Shown here in pieces: positions 49,121 through 58,878 of a stretch of 64,000 bases of DNA. The position numbers were made by a program, and so were the translations under genes. Position 1 is the first letter of the stretch; every line of letters begins with the position of its first letter. Source of the DNA: SAR324 cluster bacterium (GTDB lineage Bacteria; SAR324; NAC60-12); the NCBI GenBank assembly GCA_015231885.1, contig JADGAT010000009.1:1-64000 (forward strand), given 5' to 3'. The notes beneath the pieces are model-generated. The model was not told where the DNA came from and ran no database searches. It saw only the letters and a list, made by a program, of their open reading frames with translations.

Positions 49121-50764
49121 TTAGCCGTTTAAGGCTGTATCTACGATGCTTTGTGCTTCTTTCTGAATTTTTTTCAAATGCTCAGAACTTTGGAAGCTTT
49201 CTGCATAAATTTTGTAGACATCTTCTGTACCAGAAGGGCGGGCGGCAAACCATCCATTTTCTGTGACTACTTTTAAGCCGCCGATTGCCGCATTGTTACC
49301 AGGAGCATTGGTCAGCTTCATAGTAATGGGTTCTCCTGCAAGTTCATTCGCTTTGACCTCGTCAGGAGAAAGCTTCTTCAATTTATCTTTTTGCTCACGA
49401 TTGGCCGGCGCATCAATTCTTTCATAGACAGGCGAACCAAATTTTTCTTCCATCATCTGGTAATGCTCCCCCGGATCTTTTCCTGTTTTTGCCGTAATTT
49501 CCGCCGCCAGTAAATCCATGATGATTCCATCCTTATCCGTTGTCCAAACCGTTCCGTCTTTGCGTAGAAAGGAGGCTCCTGCGCTTTCTTCTCCCCCAAA
49601 GCCAAACGATCCGTCAACCAGACCATCCACAAACCATTTGAATCCAACCGGTACTTCTACCAGTTTTTTGCCCATATCGGCAGCCACTCGATCAATCATG
49701 GCACTGGAGACAAGCGTTTTTCCAATGGCAGTACCGTCCTTCCAGCCGGCTCGATTTTGAAACAGATAAGAAATGGCTACGGCCAGGTAATGATTGGGAT
49801 TCATCAGCCCCACACTTTTGGTCACAATGCCATGCCGGTCATAATCGGCATCATTGCCAAAGGCTACATCAAACCGATCTTTCAATTCAATCAAACCAGC
49901 CATGGCATAAGGAGACGAACAATCCATCCTGATTTTTCCATCCCGATCGACACGCATGAATGAAAATGTGGGATCTACATACGGGTTCACCACTTCCAAA
50001 TTCAGAGAATATTCTTCGGCAATGGGTGCCCAGAAATCCACCCCAGACCCTCCCATCGGATCCACTCCAATTTTCAAACCGGCTGATGCAATGGCCTCCA
50101 TATCAACAACATTCTTCAAATCAGCAACATAGGGTCGAATGAAATCATATTCTTCGGTAGTGGAGGCTTTCAGAGCTTTTTCAAATGGAGTGCGTTTCAC
50201 GTCTTTAAGCCCACTTTTCATGATGTCATTCGCCCGGTTCTGGATCAACGTTGTCAGATCAGAGTCAGCAGGCCCACCATTGATTGGATTGTACTTAAAT
50301 CCGCCATCATCCGGAGGATTGTGGGAAGGGGTGATCACTACGCCATCTGCCAACCCTGTTGTTTTTCCACGGTTGTAGGTTAAAATCGCATGAGAAATGA
50401 CGGGGGTTGGGGTATAGCCCATTCCTGCCTGGATACGGATGTTCATTCCGTTAGCGGCAAACACTTCAATGGAAGTCGCCAAGGCTGCTTCTGATAACGC
50501 ATGGGTATCCATTCCTACGAACATAGGTCCCTTCAAACCTTGTTTTATGCGATACTCACAAAGAGCCTGGCTGATTGCTAAAATATGATCTTCGTTGAAT
50601 TTATTTTTCAAAGAAGAGCCACGGTGCCCTGAAGTGCCAAAAGCCACCTGCTGATCCGGATTATGAGGATCAGGTTTTTTTGCATAATATGCGGTAAGGA
50701 GTCTGGGAATATTGACGAGTATTTCATGGGGGGCTGGTTTGCCTGCTAGTTCATGTAATGCCAT
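49121..50764 (-). CDS. pgm: Phosphoglucomutase, alpha-D-glucose phosphate-specific
   Basis: 547 residues, colinear with E. coli Pgm. Conserved: [21 protein letters not shown] (39-59), the phosphoserine loop [14 protein letters not shown] (Ser147), metal loop [12 protein letters not shown], sugar-binding [10 protein letters not shown] and the phosphate-binding end [12 protein letters not shown]. It interconverts glucose-1-P and glucose-6-P, feeding glycogen (glgB is at 56.9 kb) and nucleotide-sugar synthesis. Confidence 0.96.
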   Translation of the reverse strand: MALHELAGKPAPHEILVNIPRLLTAYYAKKPDPHNPDQQVAFGTSGHRGSSLKNKFNEDHILAISQALCEYRIKQGLKGPMFVGMDTHALSEAALATSIEVFAANGMNIRIQAGMGYTPTPVISHAILTYNRGKTTGLADGVVITPSHNPPDDGGFKYNPINGGPADSDLTTLIQNRANDIMKSGLKDVKRTPFEKALKASTTEEYDFIRPYVADLKNVVDMEAIASAGLKIGVDPMGGSGVDFWAPIAEEYSLNLEVVNPYVDPTFSFMRVDRDGKIRMDCSSPYAMAGLIELKDRFDVAFGNDADYDRHGIVTKSVGLMNPNHYLAVAISYLFQNRAGWKDGTAIGKTLVSSAMIDRVAADMGKKLVEVPVGFKWFVDGLVDGSFGFGGEESAGASFLRKDGTVWTTDKDGIIMDLLAAEITAKTGKDPGEHYQMMEEKFGSPVYERIDAPANREQKDKLKKLSPDEVKANELAGEPITMKLTNAPGNNAAIGGLKVVTENGWFAARPSGTEDVYKIYAESFQSSEHLKKIQKEAQSIVDTALNG

Positions 50765-51012
50765 AAAGAATCCTGAAAAATGGGTGAAATAAAATGGTTG
50801 TCCTACAGATGATCTTGCTAATTTGTATAAGAATCATACCAATTTTTCAACCTTAAATCCGAATAGAGATAGGGTATTTTATGAAGCAGCCTCCTGCTTG
50901 GTTTATGTTATGATTTTTTGAATCGAACAAGATTCAAGCTTGTGATGCAATTCCAAAATCAATACCATACAGTATTCATCCTTGTTACTGGCATTCAAAA
51001 AGAAAGGTGGTT

Positions 51013-52581
51013 GTGAAAAAACAAGAAAAAACAATGGAGGAATTCCTGGGTTCATTAACACCAGAGGCAAAACGCTGGTTTGCTAAAGCCATTGCTGGAG
51101 TGATCATATCCGATGGGGTTGTTGATAAATATGAATTGGAATTCCTGCGGCAAATTTTATCTTTCTTAGACAATCAGGAAGATATTAATGCATTATTGAA
51201 ACTCGTGAAATTGATGAAATCCCCCAATTTGGGGATGTTAGAGATTGAACAGGAGAAAGCACTCACCATCTTAAAATACCTGGTTCAGTTTATAATCATT
51301 GATGATGATTTTCATCCAGAGGAAGAAAAATTTTTCAGGCATGCGGTAAAGCAGTTGGGCTTTCCCTCCAATGTCGCTGATAAATTTTTAAAAATTGCTG
51401 ACCACTTGACCAAGGTGGCGATTCAATGCAGGACAAAAATTGATGGAAATCTGGAAACCGTACGCTGTGTCTATATTAGCGAAGAAGGGTGTGTGCTGTC
51501 CATGAAAAACGTAGTCAATCCACGCACCATTATCACTTTGGAATTTTTTCCTCCGAATACGCCCCCTGATGAGGAGCCTGCAATCTTCTACGCTCCCATT
51601 TCAGGAAAAGTGCACCGGTTCGATAAAAAAAAGGAAGGGATCATCCATGTGAAGGTTCTTTATAACCACTCGGTCAGCATCAATCATGGGGTCCCTCAGT
51701 ATTATGACCCTGAATCCTACCAAGGCGAAGTCCAGCCAATCGCTACCAGCAATAAATCCCTTTCCGGGATCAAGATGCAATGTCGGAACTGCAGACAAAA
51801 AGACATTCCCTTCTGGACTTTGAACAAAGGGAGTATGGTCACCCAGGATAATATTTTTGGCACCACTGTTTATACGGAGGCTCATGAAGGTTTTGACGTT
51901 TGTGATTATAATCGAATACAGGTGATGGTGTGCCCCAACTGTTTTTTTGCTTCGACCCTGGATTCGCTGTTTCACCGCCAGGGAACCTGGCCCTTTCCGT
52001 TGACTTATGACCTGGATCTCTTCACTCGACAATGGGACGCCGGTTTTGGCAGACGCCAGGAAGATATTAAAAACCCTGGAACTCCCCCCTGGATGCTGCA
52101 GGAAACTCGCACTGAAGAACAAGCCCTTTTAGCATTTGATCGGGCAATCGAAACACATGATATATTGAGCGGATGCGATTCAGAAAATGATAATGTGTTT
52201 CACCAGATTCTGATAGGAGTCTACCTGATGATTCAAGCAGAAATCTTCATGGAAATGGAGAAACCATTGGATGCAGACCGTCGATTGGCTCAGGTAATCC
52301 GACGTTTGACTCCTCTTTTTGCTTCCATGAATCCAGTCATGCAAATCAGAATGGCAAGAAGCCTGGGGATGATCCATTTATACCGGATGGAAGACAATAA
52401 ATTCAACCGGTATAAACAGTTTCTGGACACAGCCAGTCAATCCAGCAAATTTAAGCCAAATTCTTCTGGAGACAGAACCCTCAAAGCCAGTCTGGAGACC
52501 ATGGAACACGCTAATCAAAACAAGACTGAATACCAAAAGGGAAACCGTTCCAATTTTTTGAGAGAGAAAAAAACTAAATGA
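51013..52581 (+). CDS. Unknown protein: TerB-like N-domain, PilZ-like middle and DUF2225-like zinc C-domain
   Basis: 522 residues from GTG 51013 (AGAAAGG upstream; GTG 51007 is the alternative). Residues about 10-140 look like a TerB/tellurite-resistance-like helical bundle (AIAGVIISDGVVDKYELEFLR; FIIIDDDFHPEEEKFFRHAV). About 145-225 contain a PilZ-like beta region. From about 255 the DUF2225 pattern appears: MQCRNCRQKDIPFW and later VCPNCFFASTLDSLF, two CxxC pairs that may bind zinc. The C-terminal ~170 residues are helical. Function unknown. The 3' end overlaps the convergent arsC-like gene by 8 bp. Confidence 0.7.
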   Translation: MKKQEKTMEEFLGSLTPEAKRWFAKAIAGVIISDGVVDKYELEFLRQILSFLDNQEDINALLKLVKLMKSPNLGMLEIEQEKALTILKYLVQFIIIDDDFHPEEEKFFRHAVKQLGFPSNVADKFLKIADHLTKVAIQCRTKIDGNLETVRCVYISEEGCVLSMKNVVNPRTIITLEFFPPNTPPDEEPAIFYAPISGKVHRFDKKKEGIIHVKVLYNHSVSINHGVPQYYDPESYQGEVQPIATSNKSLSGIKMQCRNCRQKDIPFWTLNKGSMVTQDNIFGTTVYTEAHEGFDVCDYNRIQVMVCPNCFFASTLDSLFHRQGTWPFPLTYDLDLFTRQWDAGFGRRQEDIKNPGTPPWMLQETRTEEQALLAFDRAIETHDILSGCDSENDNVFHQILIGVYLMIQAEIFMEMEKPLDADRRLAQVIRRLTPLFASMNPVMQIRMARSLGMIHLYRMEDNKFNRYKQFLDTASQSSKFKPNSSGDRTLKASLETMEHANQNKTEYQKGNRSNFLREKKTK

Positions 52582-52924
52582 GGGATAAGACATTTTCTGG
52601 AGGACGCCCCATCACGGCTTTATCTCCGCTGACAACAATAGGGCGCTCAATCAGGATTGGGTGACTGATCATCAATTCTAACCATCCCTCCAGATCTCTG
52701 TCATCCTCTGCAGAGAGGTTCAGATCCCTGGCCTCCTTTTCTTTAAACCGGATGATCTCTTGTGGTTTTTTGTCCAAAAGCTGCAGTATTCTCTTTAAAT
52801 CTGCTTGAGAAGGTGGGGCGTCCAGGTAATTGATAATCGTGAGTTCTACATTTTTTTCTTCTAAAATTTGCAGCGTCGCACGGCTCTTGCTGCATTTGGG
52901 ATTATGGTAGATAGTCGTTGTCAT
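52574..52924 (-). CDS. arsC: ArsC-family arsenate reductase (glutaredoxin type)
   Basis: 116 residues, the typical length. It begins with HNPKCSKSRATLQIL, whose Cys11 is the nucleophile, and has LIERPIVVSGDKAVMGRPPE near the end with the conserved arginines. It would reduce arsenate to arsenite using glutathione/glutaredoxin. No ArsB, ArsA or ArsR gene is present in the window, so it is a solitary copy; Spx/YffB-like functions are less likely. Confidence 0.9.
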   Translation of the reverse strand: MTTTIYHNPKCSKSRATLQILEEKNVELTIINYLDAPPSQADLKRILQLLDKKPQEIIRFKEKEARDLNLSAEDDRDLEGWLELMISHPILIERPIVVSGDKAVMGRPPENVLSLI

Positions 52925-53135
52925 GATTCCCTTTTCTTTTTATCAAGTTGATCAAAATCCAGAACAAGCGTTGATGTTCTGGCAGAACAAACAAAAAATT
53001 CACTTTGCAGAGCGTTGTACCCTGTTGCTATACTGCAATCATATTATCATCATATTGATCCGCAAAACAATTCCATTCTTCTCTAAAGTTTGTTAAGTGT
53101 AGTTGGAATGATATACCTATTGAAAAGGAACTCCG

Positions 53136-53705
53136 ATGCAACAACTTGCTGTTTTTATAATAATGATCAGTTTATCCACAGGAATCTGTATGGGAAATGA
53201 GATGCCGCAAGCTAATAACACATTGCCGGTCTCTGCAAAAGTACAGCAATTTTTAGGAGAATCGTTGCTTGAGATTTTGCAGGCCCCCAATCACGTGGAA
53301 AGCTATCTGGTGGAACCGAAAAAAAAAGAAGCGCCCAACAGGCTGCATGATTTTCCCATCATCGGCAAGGGACCCCGTTTGGCAGACTCGGCCTTACTGC
53401 AATTCCAAACGCTTGTTTTTGATGAAAAGAATTATATCTGGGACTATGCCAAAAAATGCCCGTTTTTTCCTGAAAGCGGCTTGCGATTTGTGAAAGGAAA
53501 AGAGGAAGCCATTGTCCTCCTATCCATGTCTTGCCAGCAATGGGTCTTTGTCCACAAGGGAGAAACGAAACTGGAAGATTTCGACCCGGCCTATCTGCCA
53601 ATACTGCAATTGCTTCAGGAACTTTTTCCGAAGGAAACTCGTTTTCGAAATTTAAAATCAAAAGAAATGAACGAGAATCGACCCGAAAACCACTCCAAAC
53701 CTTAA
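53136..53705 (+). CDS. Secreted protein of unknown function
   Basis: 189 residues with a signal peptide (LAVFIIMISLSTGICMG). The mature part is small and mixed alpha/beta, with VESYLVEPKKKEAPNRLHDF followed by two cysteines in CPFFPESGLRF and MSCQQWVF. It resembles small periplasmic/lipoprotein-like hypothetical proteins, but I recognise no family. AAAGGA precedes the start. The gene is followed directly by a MITE-like repeat. Confidence 0.65.
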   Translation: MQQLAVFIIMISLSTGICMGNEMPQANNTLPVSAKVQQFLGESLLEILQAPNHVESYLVEPKKKEAPNRLHDFPIIGKGPRLADSALLQFQTLVFDEKNYIWDYAKKCPFFPESGLRFVKGKEEAIVLLSMSCQQWVFVHKGETKLEDFDPAYLPILQLLQELFPKETRFRNLKSKEMNENRPENHSKP

Positions 53706-53729
53706 AGAAATTTCTGCTGGATGCTCTAA

Positions 53730-53887
53730 GGGTTCTTGCAGAAATAACGTTGACAAAGATGAGGAAGTATTTTTTCTTGGCTACAAGGCGTCTTCAATTG
53801 TGCATACTGGAGTATGTGCCTTTGAAGACAACACCGTAGACGAGGAAAAAGACAAGTCATCTGTAAAGGTTATTTATGTACGAGCCC
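53730..53887 (+). repeat. Full-length MITE-like palindromic element, sub-family A (~158 bp)
   Basis: From GGGTTCTTGCAGAAATAACG to TTATTTATGTACGAGCCC. Its ends pair as an imperfect inverted repeat of about 30 bp and it is flanked by TAA on both sides, consistent with a 3-bp target duplication. The interior shares blocks (CAAGGC..TTT, GCATA.....TATG, ACAAC.CCG.AGA, AAAAGACAAGT) with sub-family B. The remaining bases to 54003 show nothing else. Confidence 0.88.
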
Positions 53888-54003
53888 TAAATACATAGGA
53901 ACCAAAATTAAATAACTGCTCTTTTTTAGAAAATCCACCCTTGTCTCCTTTACTAAAGGAGGGATTGTTGTTGGAAGTTATATAATTTTCATTCCATAGC
54001 GTT

Positions 54004-55575
54004 TCATGATCTAATTTCTACTTTGTCAGCCAGATAGTTTTTAACATCGCCTACGGTAGTTTCTTGTCGATGGAAAATACCTGCGGCCAATGCGGACTCA
54101 GCCTCTGATTTCACAAAAACCTCTTGGAAATGTTCGGCACAGCCGGCACCACTGGAAGCAATGACGGGGATCGAAACTGCACCTTTTACCGCATTGATCA
54201 ATTCAAGATCAAACCCTGCGTTGGTGCCGTCCCGGTCAATACAATTCAAAAGGATTTCTCCTGCCCCCAACTCTTCACACGCGTGAGCAAAGGTAATGGC
54301 ATCCAGTTCCCTTCCTTCCCGTCCTCCTTTGATCGTACACTGATACCAACAGTACTGTTCTCCATTGGGTCCGGGAATGGATGTTTGGATGACCTGATGA
54401 GGCACCGCATCTGGGGACGCCACATAAACTCTTCTCGGGTCAATGGAGATGACAACGGCCTGGTTTCCATAAACACGGGCAATTTCCTCAATGGCACTCT
54501 TTCCTGTTTTTATGTTGTTTTTCAAGTATTCTTCTACAATCAAAACCGCATCACTGCCGATGGAAACCTTATCGGCACCAGAACGAAAATACTCAGCGGC
54601 CACTTCCAAGGCAGAATACGATTTGCCGTTCTGGTCAGTAAAATTTCGAATCCCCCCTCCAATAGTCAAAGGGACAAAGACATTTTTGGAGGTTTGCTTC
54701 AAAACTTCCAGCATGGGCATGTCTTCCAGGGGAAAATCCCGGAAACCGGTAATATTAAGAAACGTGATCTCGTCAGCACCTTCCCCATAGTACCGCTGTG
54801 CTAATTCAACCGGTTTACCAAGGTTTCTCACATCACCTTCTTCCCGTACATCATACTGGTCGCCTTTGGTCACCACCAGATCGCCATGATCATTGGTCCG
54901 CACATCCAGGCAGGCAATGATGCGCTTGGAAAGTTTTGTCTTTCCTGTGATCTGCAAAGGCTTTTCTTCTTTGCGCTGCCTGCTTAGATAGTTTCCCAGC
55001 AACCTCAATCCGGCTTGTCCGCTTTTTTCGGGGTGAAACTGGGTAGCCACAATATTTCCCTTCTGAATACTGCTGACAAAGGAATAGCCATAGTCGGTTT
55101 TGGTTAAAGCAACCGTATCGTCTTTTGGAACAACATGGTAAGAATGAACAAAATAAAACTTCTCATTGCCTTGCAATCCTCCAAAAAGAGGAGAGGCCTG
55201 CTGAATATTCAGACCATTCCAGCCAATATGAGGAACGGCCAGATCAACGGAAAACCGTTTGACGGTCCCCTGAAGGAATCCCAGCCCTGCTAAATCCGGA
55301 GCTTCTTCACTGCCTTCAAAAAGGGCCTGCAGTCCCAGACAAATGCCAAAAAAAGGGCGATTCGACTGCAGGTACTCCAACAGGGGTTTGGCATAATTTT
55401 TTTGATGAAGGATCTGCATCATGCTTCCAAAAGCACCCACCCCAGGGAATACCAACTTGTCGGCATGTCTGATATCATCAGCATTTTGGACAGCTTTCAC
55501 GGTCTCCCCTAAACTTTCTATGGCGTTGATGACGCTCCGGACGTTGCCGGCACCATAATCCAATAAAGTAATCAT
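54004..55575 (-). CDS. hisHF: Fused imidazole glycerol phosphate synthase HisH-HisF (eukaryotic HIS7-like)
   Basis: 523 residues. HisH glutaminase at 1-200 with Cys79 (GICLGLQALFEGSE), and His181/Glu183 in QFHPEKS. HisF cyclase from about 218 (RIIACLDVRTNDHG) to the end with ITFLNITGFRDFPLED, TIGGGIRNFTDQNG and VVISIDPRRVYV. The long insertions (FTDQNGKSYSALEVAAEYFR and PNGEQYCWYQCTIKGGREG) are those of the fused eukaryotic enzyme; bacterial HisF usually lacks them. It makes imidazole glycerol phosphate and AICAR in histidine synthesis. No other his gene is in the window. Confidence 0.95.
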   Translation of the reverse strand: MITLLDYGAGNVRSVINAIESLGETVKAVQNADDIRHADKLVFPGVGAFGSMMQILHQKNYAKPLLEYLQSNRPFFGICLGLQALFEGSEEAPDLAGLGFLQGTVKRFSVDLAVPHIGWNGLNIQQASPLFGGLQGNEKFYFVHSYHVVPKDDTVALTKTDYGYSFVSSIQKGNIVATQFHPEKSGQAGLRLLGNYLSRQRKEEKPLQITGKTKLSKRIIACLDVRTNDHGDLVVTKGDQYDVREEGDVRNLGKPVELAQRYYGEGADEITFLNITGFRDFPLEDMPMLEVLKQTSKNVFVPLTIGGGIRNFTDQNGKSYSALEVAAEYFRSGADKVSIGSDAVLIVEEYLKNNIKTGKSAIEEIARVYGNQAVVISIDPRRVYVASPDAVPHQVIQTSIPGPNGEQYCWYQCTIKGGREGRELDAITFAHACEELGAGEILLNCIDRDGTNAGFDLELINAVKGAVSIPVIASSGAGCAEHFQEVFVKSEAESALAAGIFHRQETTVGDVKNYLADKVEIRS

Positions 55576-55622
55576 GTGTTCCTGATGGTTATGTGTTATG
55601 ACTTGGCAGCAATATTTTCTAA

Positions 55623-55778
55623 GGAAGACAAAAATAATAACATGCGAAAGTTATGCAGGGTTTTCATCGAGATTCAAGGCGTTTTATCAGGCGCATCGCT
55701 TGCTATGTCACCGGTAAAGCAACGCAGAAGATCGTTGAAAAGATAAGTAGATTTGCTAAGTTATTGTTTGAGCATTCC
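55623..55778 (+). repeat. Full-length MITE-like palindromic element, sub-family B
   Basis: 156 bp, GGAAGACAAAAATAATAAC to TTGTTTGAGCATTCC, flanked by TAA on both sides (possible 3-bp target duplication). It occupies nearly half of the 335-bp gap 55576-55910. The rest of that gap shows no recognised feature. Confidence 0.9.
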
Positions 55779-55910
55779 TAAATAGTATCAGAAGAAAATA
55801 CCAAAGTAAATTTTGAGAAGATAAATATTTTCTCTTTTGAGGGTAATTTTGATAGTCTTATGTTTTTTCCAGTCGCCATTTCCCCGATTGCCGCATAAAT
55901 ACCAGAGCCC

Positions 55911-56882
55911 ATGTCAAAAAACAAAGGATACCACGGAGAAAAACCTGAAAATTACTTCCGGCAGAATCAGCCGACGACACCCCCTGGTCAACCGAACAGG
56001 AATGGCACCGTAATTCAGGAAGATTCCGTTCTAAAGCTGCAAAAATTTAACGAATTGATAGGGGGTATTGCCCTGGCTCTGGACAGTTCCCACAAATCCG
56101 GCCCCACAATGCAGTCAGCCGACAACAAGACCTCCGCGCCTGAACCTTCTGAAAACAAAGAGCAGTTTATGGCACCTGTGATGCGGGGATATCTCTATCA
56201 AATCAAATATGCTGTTTGCCAAAAAGGAAAATCCGCAATCTATGTTTTAATAGATCCTGATACAAAAGAAATCCGGTTTGCGGCCCGCAGTGAAACGCCG
56301 GCAGGAAGTTATGCACTACATATTGCATCGTCCCGTAGTTACCAGCCTCCTCAAAACAGCGAAACCCGAAAAAACAGTCTGCAGGCATGGATTCAAGCTT
56401 TGGAAACACATGGAAAATTCCCAGAAATCTATGTCATTGAAGAATCCAACGTAACTACCATCATTCAACGGGAGAGAGCCATCATTTCCCAATTGAAAAA
56501 GCATGGTGCCAAGCTGTTGACTGACATGGAAAAAAAGCCTTCTGGTTTGTATTCAATGGGGGAAATACAGTACATTGCCAAAATTTACGGAGGCGCCTGC
56601 CTCTCAGCAGAACATATTTTTTCCACCGAAACTTTAGAGTGGACCTGCACCCAGGGGCACCAGTGGTCTCAAACTCTTGCTGATGTTCTTGCAGGCAATT
56701 GGTGTCCTCAATGCGACCAAATATTGGAAAAAGAAAAAGGGACTCAGGCCTTCCAGGAACTATGCACCCGACGAAGCATCATGGCCCTTGATGTTGTGGG
56801 CTATCCACTTCAAGAAATTTCCAGACAGAAAAAACTGGACCTTCAGATGGTGGAAGAAATTATTGACAGTGCAAATTTCTGA
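55911..56882 (+). CDS. Unknown protein with GIY-YIG-like region and a CxxGHxW..CPxC zinc-ribbon
   Basis: 323 residues. The N-terminal ~90 are low-complexity and polar. About 100-200 resemble a GIY-YIG fold (AIYVLIDPDTKEIRFAARS; then the helical ETHGKFPEIYVIEESN and RERAIISQLKKHGAKLL), but the GIY and YIG residues are not seen. About 245-275 carry a zinc-ribbon found with some homing-type endonucleases: TCTQGHQWSQTLADVL, then GNWCPQC. Possibly a nucleic-acid-binding protein; catalytic activity is doubtful. The stop codon is followed after 1 bp by the convergent glgB stop. Confidence 0.55.
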   Translation: MSKNKGYHGEKPENYFRQNQPTTPPGQPNRNGTVIQEDSVLKLQKFNELIGGIALALDSSHKSGPTMQSADNKTSAPEPSENKEQFMAPVMRGYLYQIKYAVCQKGKSAIYVLIDPDTKEIRFAARSETPAGSYALHIASSRSYQPPQNSETRKNSLQAWIQALETHGKFPEIYVIEESNVTTIIQRERAIISQLKKHGAKLLTDMEKKPSGLYSMGEIQYIAKIYGGACLSAEHIFSTETLEWTCTQGHQWSQTLADVLAGNWCPQCDQILEKEKGTQAFQELCTRRSIMALDVVGYPLQEISRQKKLDLQMVEEIIDSANF

Positions 56883-56883
56883 C

Positions 56884-58857
56884 TCACTTCTTCTGAAATG
56901 CCATCGCCCCCAATGGAGGCAAATCCAGGAGTAATCGGTGAGGACGTCCTTGACTTTCAGAGGGCTCTGACCACACTTCCTGTTGCTGATTATAGCCTGC
57001 CCCTCCATATAAAACTTCGTCGCTGTCAAAACATTTGCGATACATCCCTTCATCCGGCACTCCAATCGAATAGGAATCTCTTGGCACCGGGGTGAAGTTG
57101 AAGATAAAAAGAAGCGGTGCTTCCAGATGGGAGGGGTAACTTTTCCGCAGAAAAGCATAAACACTGCGTTCGGCATCCTGATCGTGGACCCATTCAAAGC
57201 CTTCAGCTGTAAAATCGCTGGAATACAGGCCGGGATGGCTGGAATACAGCCCGTTGACAGCCTCACTGAATTGCAGGAGCTGCTGATGCTCGATTTGATC
57301 CAGCAGATGCCAGTCTAACTCTTTTGAGGCATTCCATTCATTCCATTGACCAAATTCGCTTCCCATGAATATGATTTTTTTGCCGGGAAAAGCCATTTTG
57401 AAAGTCAGATATGCCCTGAAATTAGCACGCTGCTGCCATTCATCTCCTGGCATTTTGTTCACTAGTGACTTTTTTCCATAGACCACCTCATCATGAGAAA
57501 TGGGCAGGACAAAGTTCTCGGCAAAAGCATAAGAGAAGGTATGAGACAATAAAAAATGTTCATTCTTCCGCTCAATAGGATCCTTTTCAATGTAGCGTAA
57601 CGAATCATTCATCCAGCCCATATTCCATTTCATGGAAAATCCCAATCCTCCCAGGCAGGAAGGATGGCTCACCCCGGGCCAGACCGTGGATTCTTCAGCA
57701 ACGGTGATGACCCCCGGATAATATTGGGCAATGCTATCATTCAGCTCTTTCATGTAGGAAATGGCATGCAGATTGATGTTATCACCATGATAATTGGGCA
57801 GCCATTGGTCATGAGCTCTGCTGTAATCGAGATAGAGCATGGATGCTACAGCATCCATCCGAATGCCATCAATATGGTAGTAATCCAACCAGAATAAGGC
57901 ATTGGCAATCAGAAAATTCCGAACCTCCTCCCGTTCGTAGTTGAAGACTTTAGTCCCCCATTCTTTATGCTCTCCCATGCGGGGGTCCTCGTATTCATAA
58001 AGGGCGGTTCCATCAAAGAAACTCAATCCTGGAGCATCCATTGAAAAATGGCTGGGGACCATATCCATGAGCACCCCAATTCCAGCACAATGGCATTGAT
58101 CCACGAAGTACATGAAATCTTTTGGGGAGCCAAATCGTGATGTGGCTGCATAATACCCGATCACTTGATAACCCCAGGATTCATCTAGAGGGTGCTCGGC
58201 AATTCCCATCAACTCAATGTGGGAATAGCCCATTCGTTTGACATAAGGAATCAGCAAATTGGCGAGTTCCCGGTAAGATAAAAACCAGTTATTTTCCTGA
58301 TCACGTTTCCAGGATCCTGGATGAACTTCATAAATAAGGACAGGCTCGGTATTGAGGTTGCTGTTTTCTCTTGTGTGAATCCATTTCTGATCCTGCCATG
58401 AGTAATTTTCGATATCAGCAACCATGGAACAATTGCCCGGACGTACTTCTGCAGCAAACCCGTAAGGATCTGATTTCATCAACAGTTCTCCATCGTTTGT
58501 CTGTACCTCATACTTGTAGATGGAGCCAGGCCCCACATCAGGAATGAAGATTTCCCAAATGCCCGAATCCTCATGGAGCTTCATAACATGTTGACGACCA
58601 TCCCACTGGTTGAAGTCTCCCACTGTGCTGACTTGTTTGGCATTGGGAGCCCAAACCGAAAAAAAAGTTCCATCCGTTCCGCTCCCCTGGTTCCAGTGGG
58701 CACCCATTTTATGATAAATTCGATAATGGACTCCCTCCCCAAATAAAGCATAGTCCAGAGCCGTGAACAAAGATGACGGCTCCTCCGCTTCCTCAGTTCG
58801 GTGTAAAGATAGTTGTTTTTCTGTGTCTTCACCTGAATATAGTTTAGCTTTTGCCAC
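56884..58857 (-). CDS. glgB: 1,4-alpha-glucan branching enzyme
   Basis: 657 residues. CBM48-like domain about 50-150 (TFFSVWAPNAKQVSTVGDFNQWDG), GH13 barrel about 170-560 with DMVPSHF, DGIRMDAVASM (nucleophile Asp), ITVAEEST (acid/base Glu) and LPISHDEV, and a C-terminal beta domain. It introduces alpha-1,6 branches into glycogen. The E. coli-type extra N-terminal domain is missing, as in many bacterial GlgB proteins. With pgm at 49.1 kb it hints at glycogen storage. Confidence 0.95.
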   Translation of the reverse strand: MAKAKLYSGEDTEKQLSLHRTEEAEEPSSLFTALDYALFGEGVHYRIYHKMGAHWNQGSGTDGTFFSVWAPNAKQVSTVGDFNQWDGRQHVMKLHEDSGIWEIFIPDVGPGSIYKYEVQTNDGELLMKSDPYGFAAEVRPGNCSMVADIENYSWQDQKWIHTRENSNLNTEPVLIYEVHPGSWKRDQENNWFLSYRELANLLIPYVKRMGYSHIELMGIAEHPLDESWGYQVIGYYAATSRFGSPKDFMYFVDQCHCAGIGVLMDMVPSHFSMDAPGLSFFDGTALYEYEDPRMGEHKEWGTKVFNYEREEVRNFLIANALFWLDYYHIDGIRMDAVASMLYLDYSRAHDQWLPNYHGDNINLHAISYMKELNDSIAQYYPGVITVAEESTVWPGVSHPSCLGGLGFSMKWNMGWMNDSLRYIEKDPIERKNEHFLLSHTFSYAFAENFVLPISHDEVVYGKKSLVNKMPGDEWQQRANFRAYLTFKMAFPGKKIIFMGSEFGQWNEWNASKELDWHLLDQIEHQQLLQFSEAVNGLYSSHPGLYSSDFTAEGFEWVHDQDAERSVYAFLRKSYPSHLEAPLLFIFNFTPVPRDSYSIGVPDEGMYRKCFDSDEVLYGGAGYNQQQEVWSEPSESQGRPHRLLLDLPPLGAMAFQKK

Positions 58858-58878
58858 AATGATGCAATTGAATATTTA

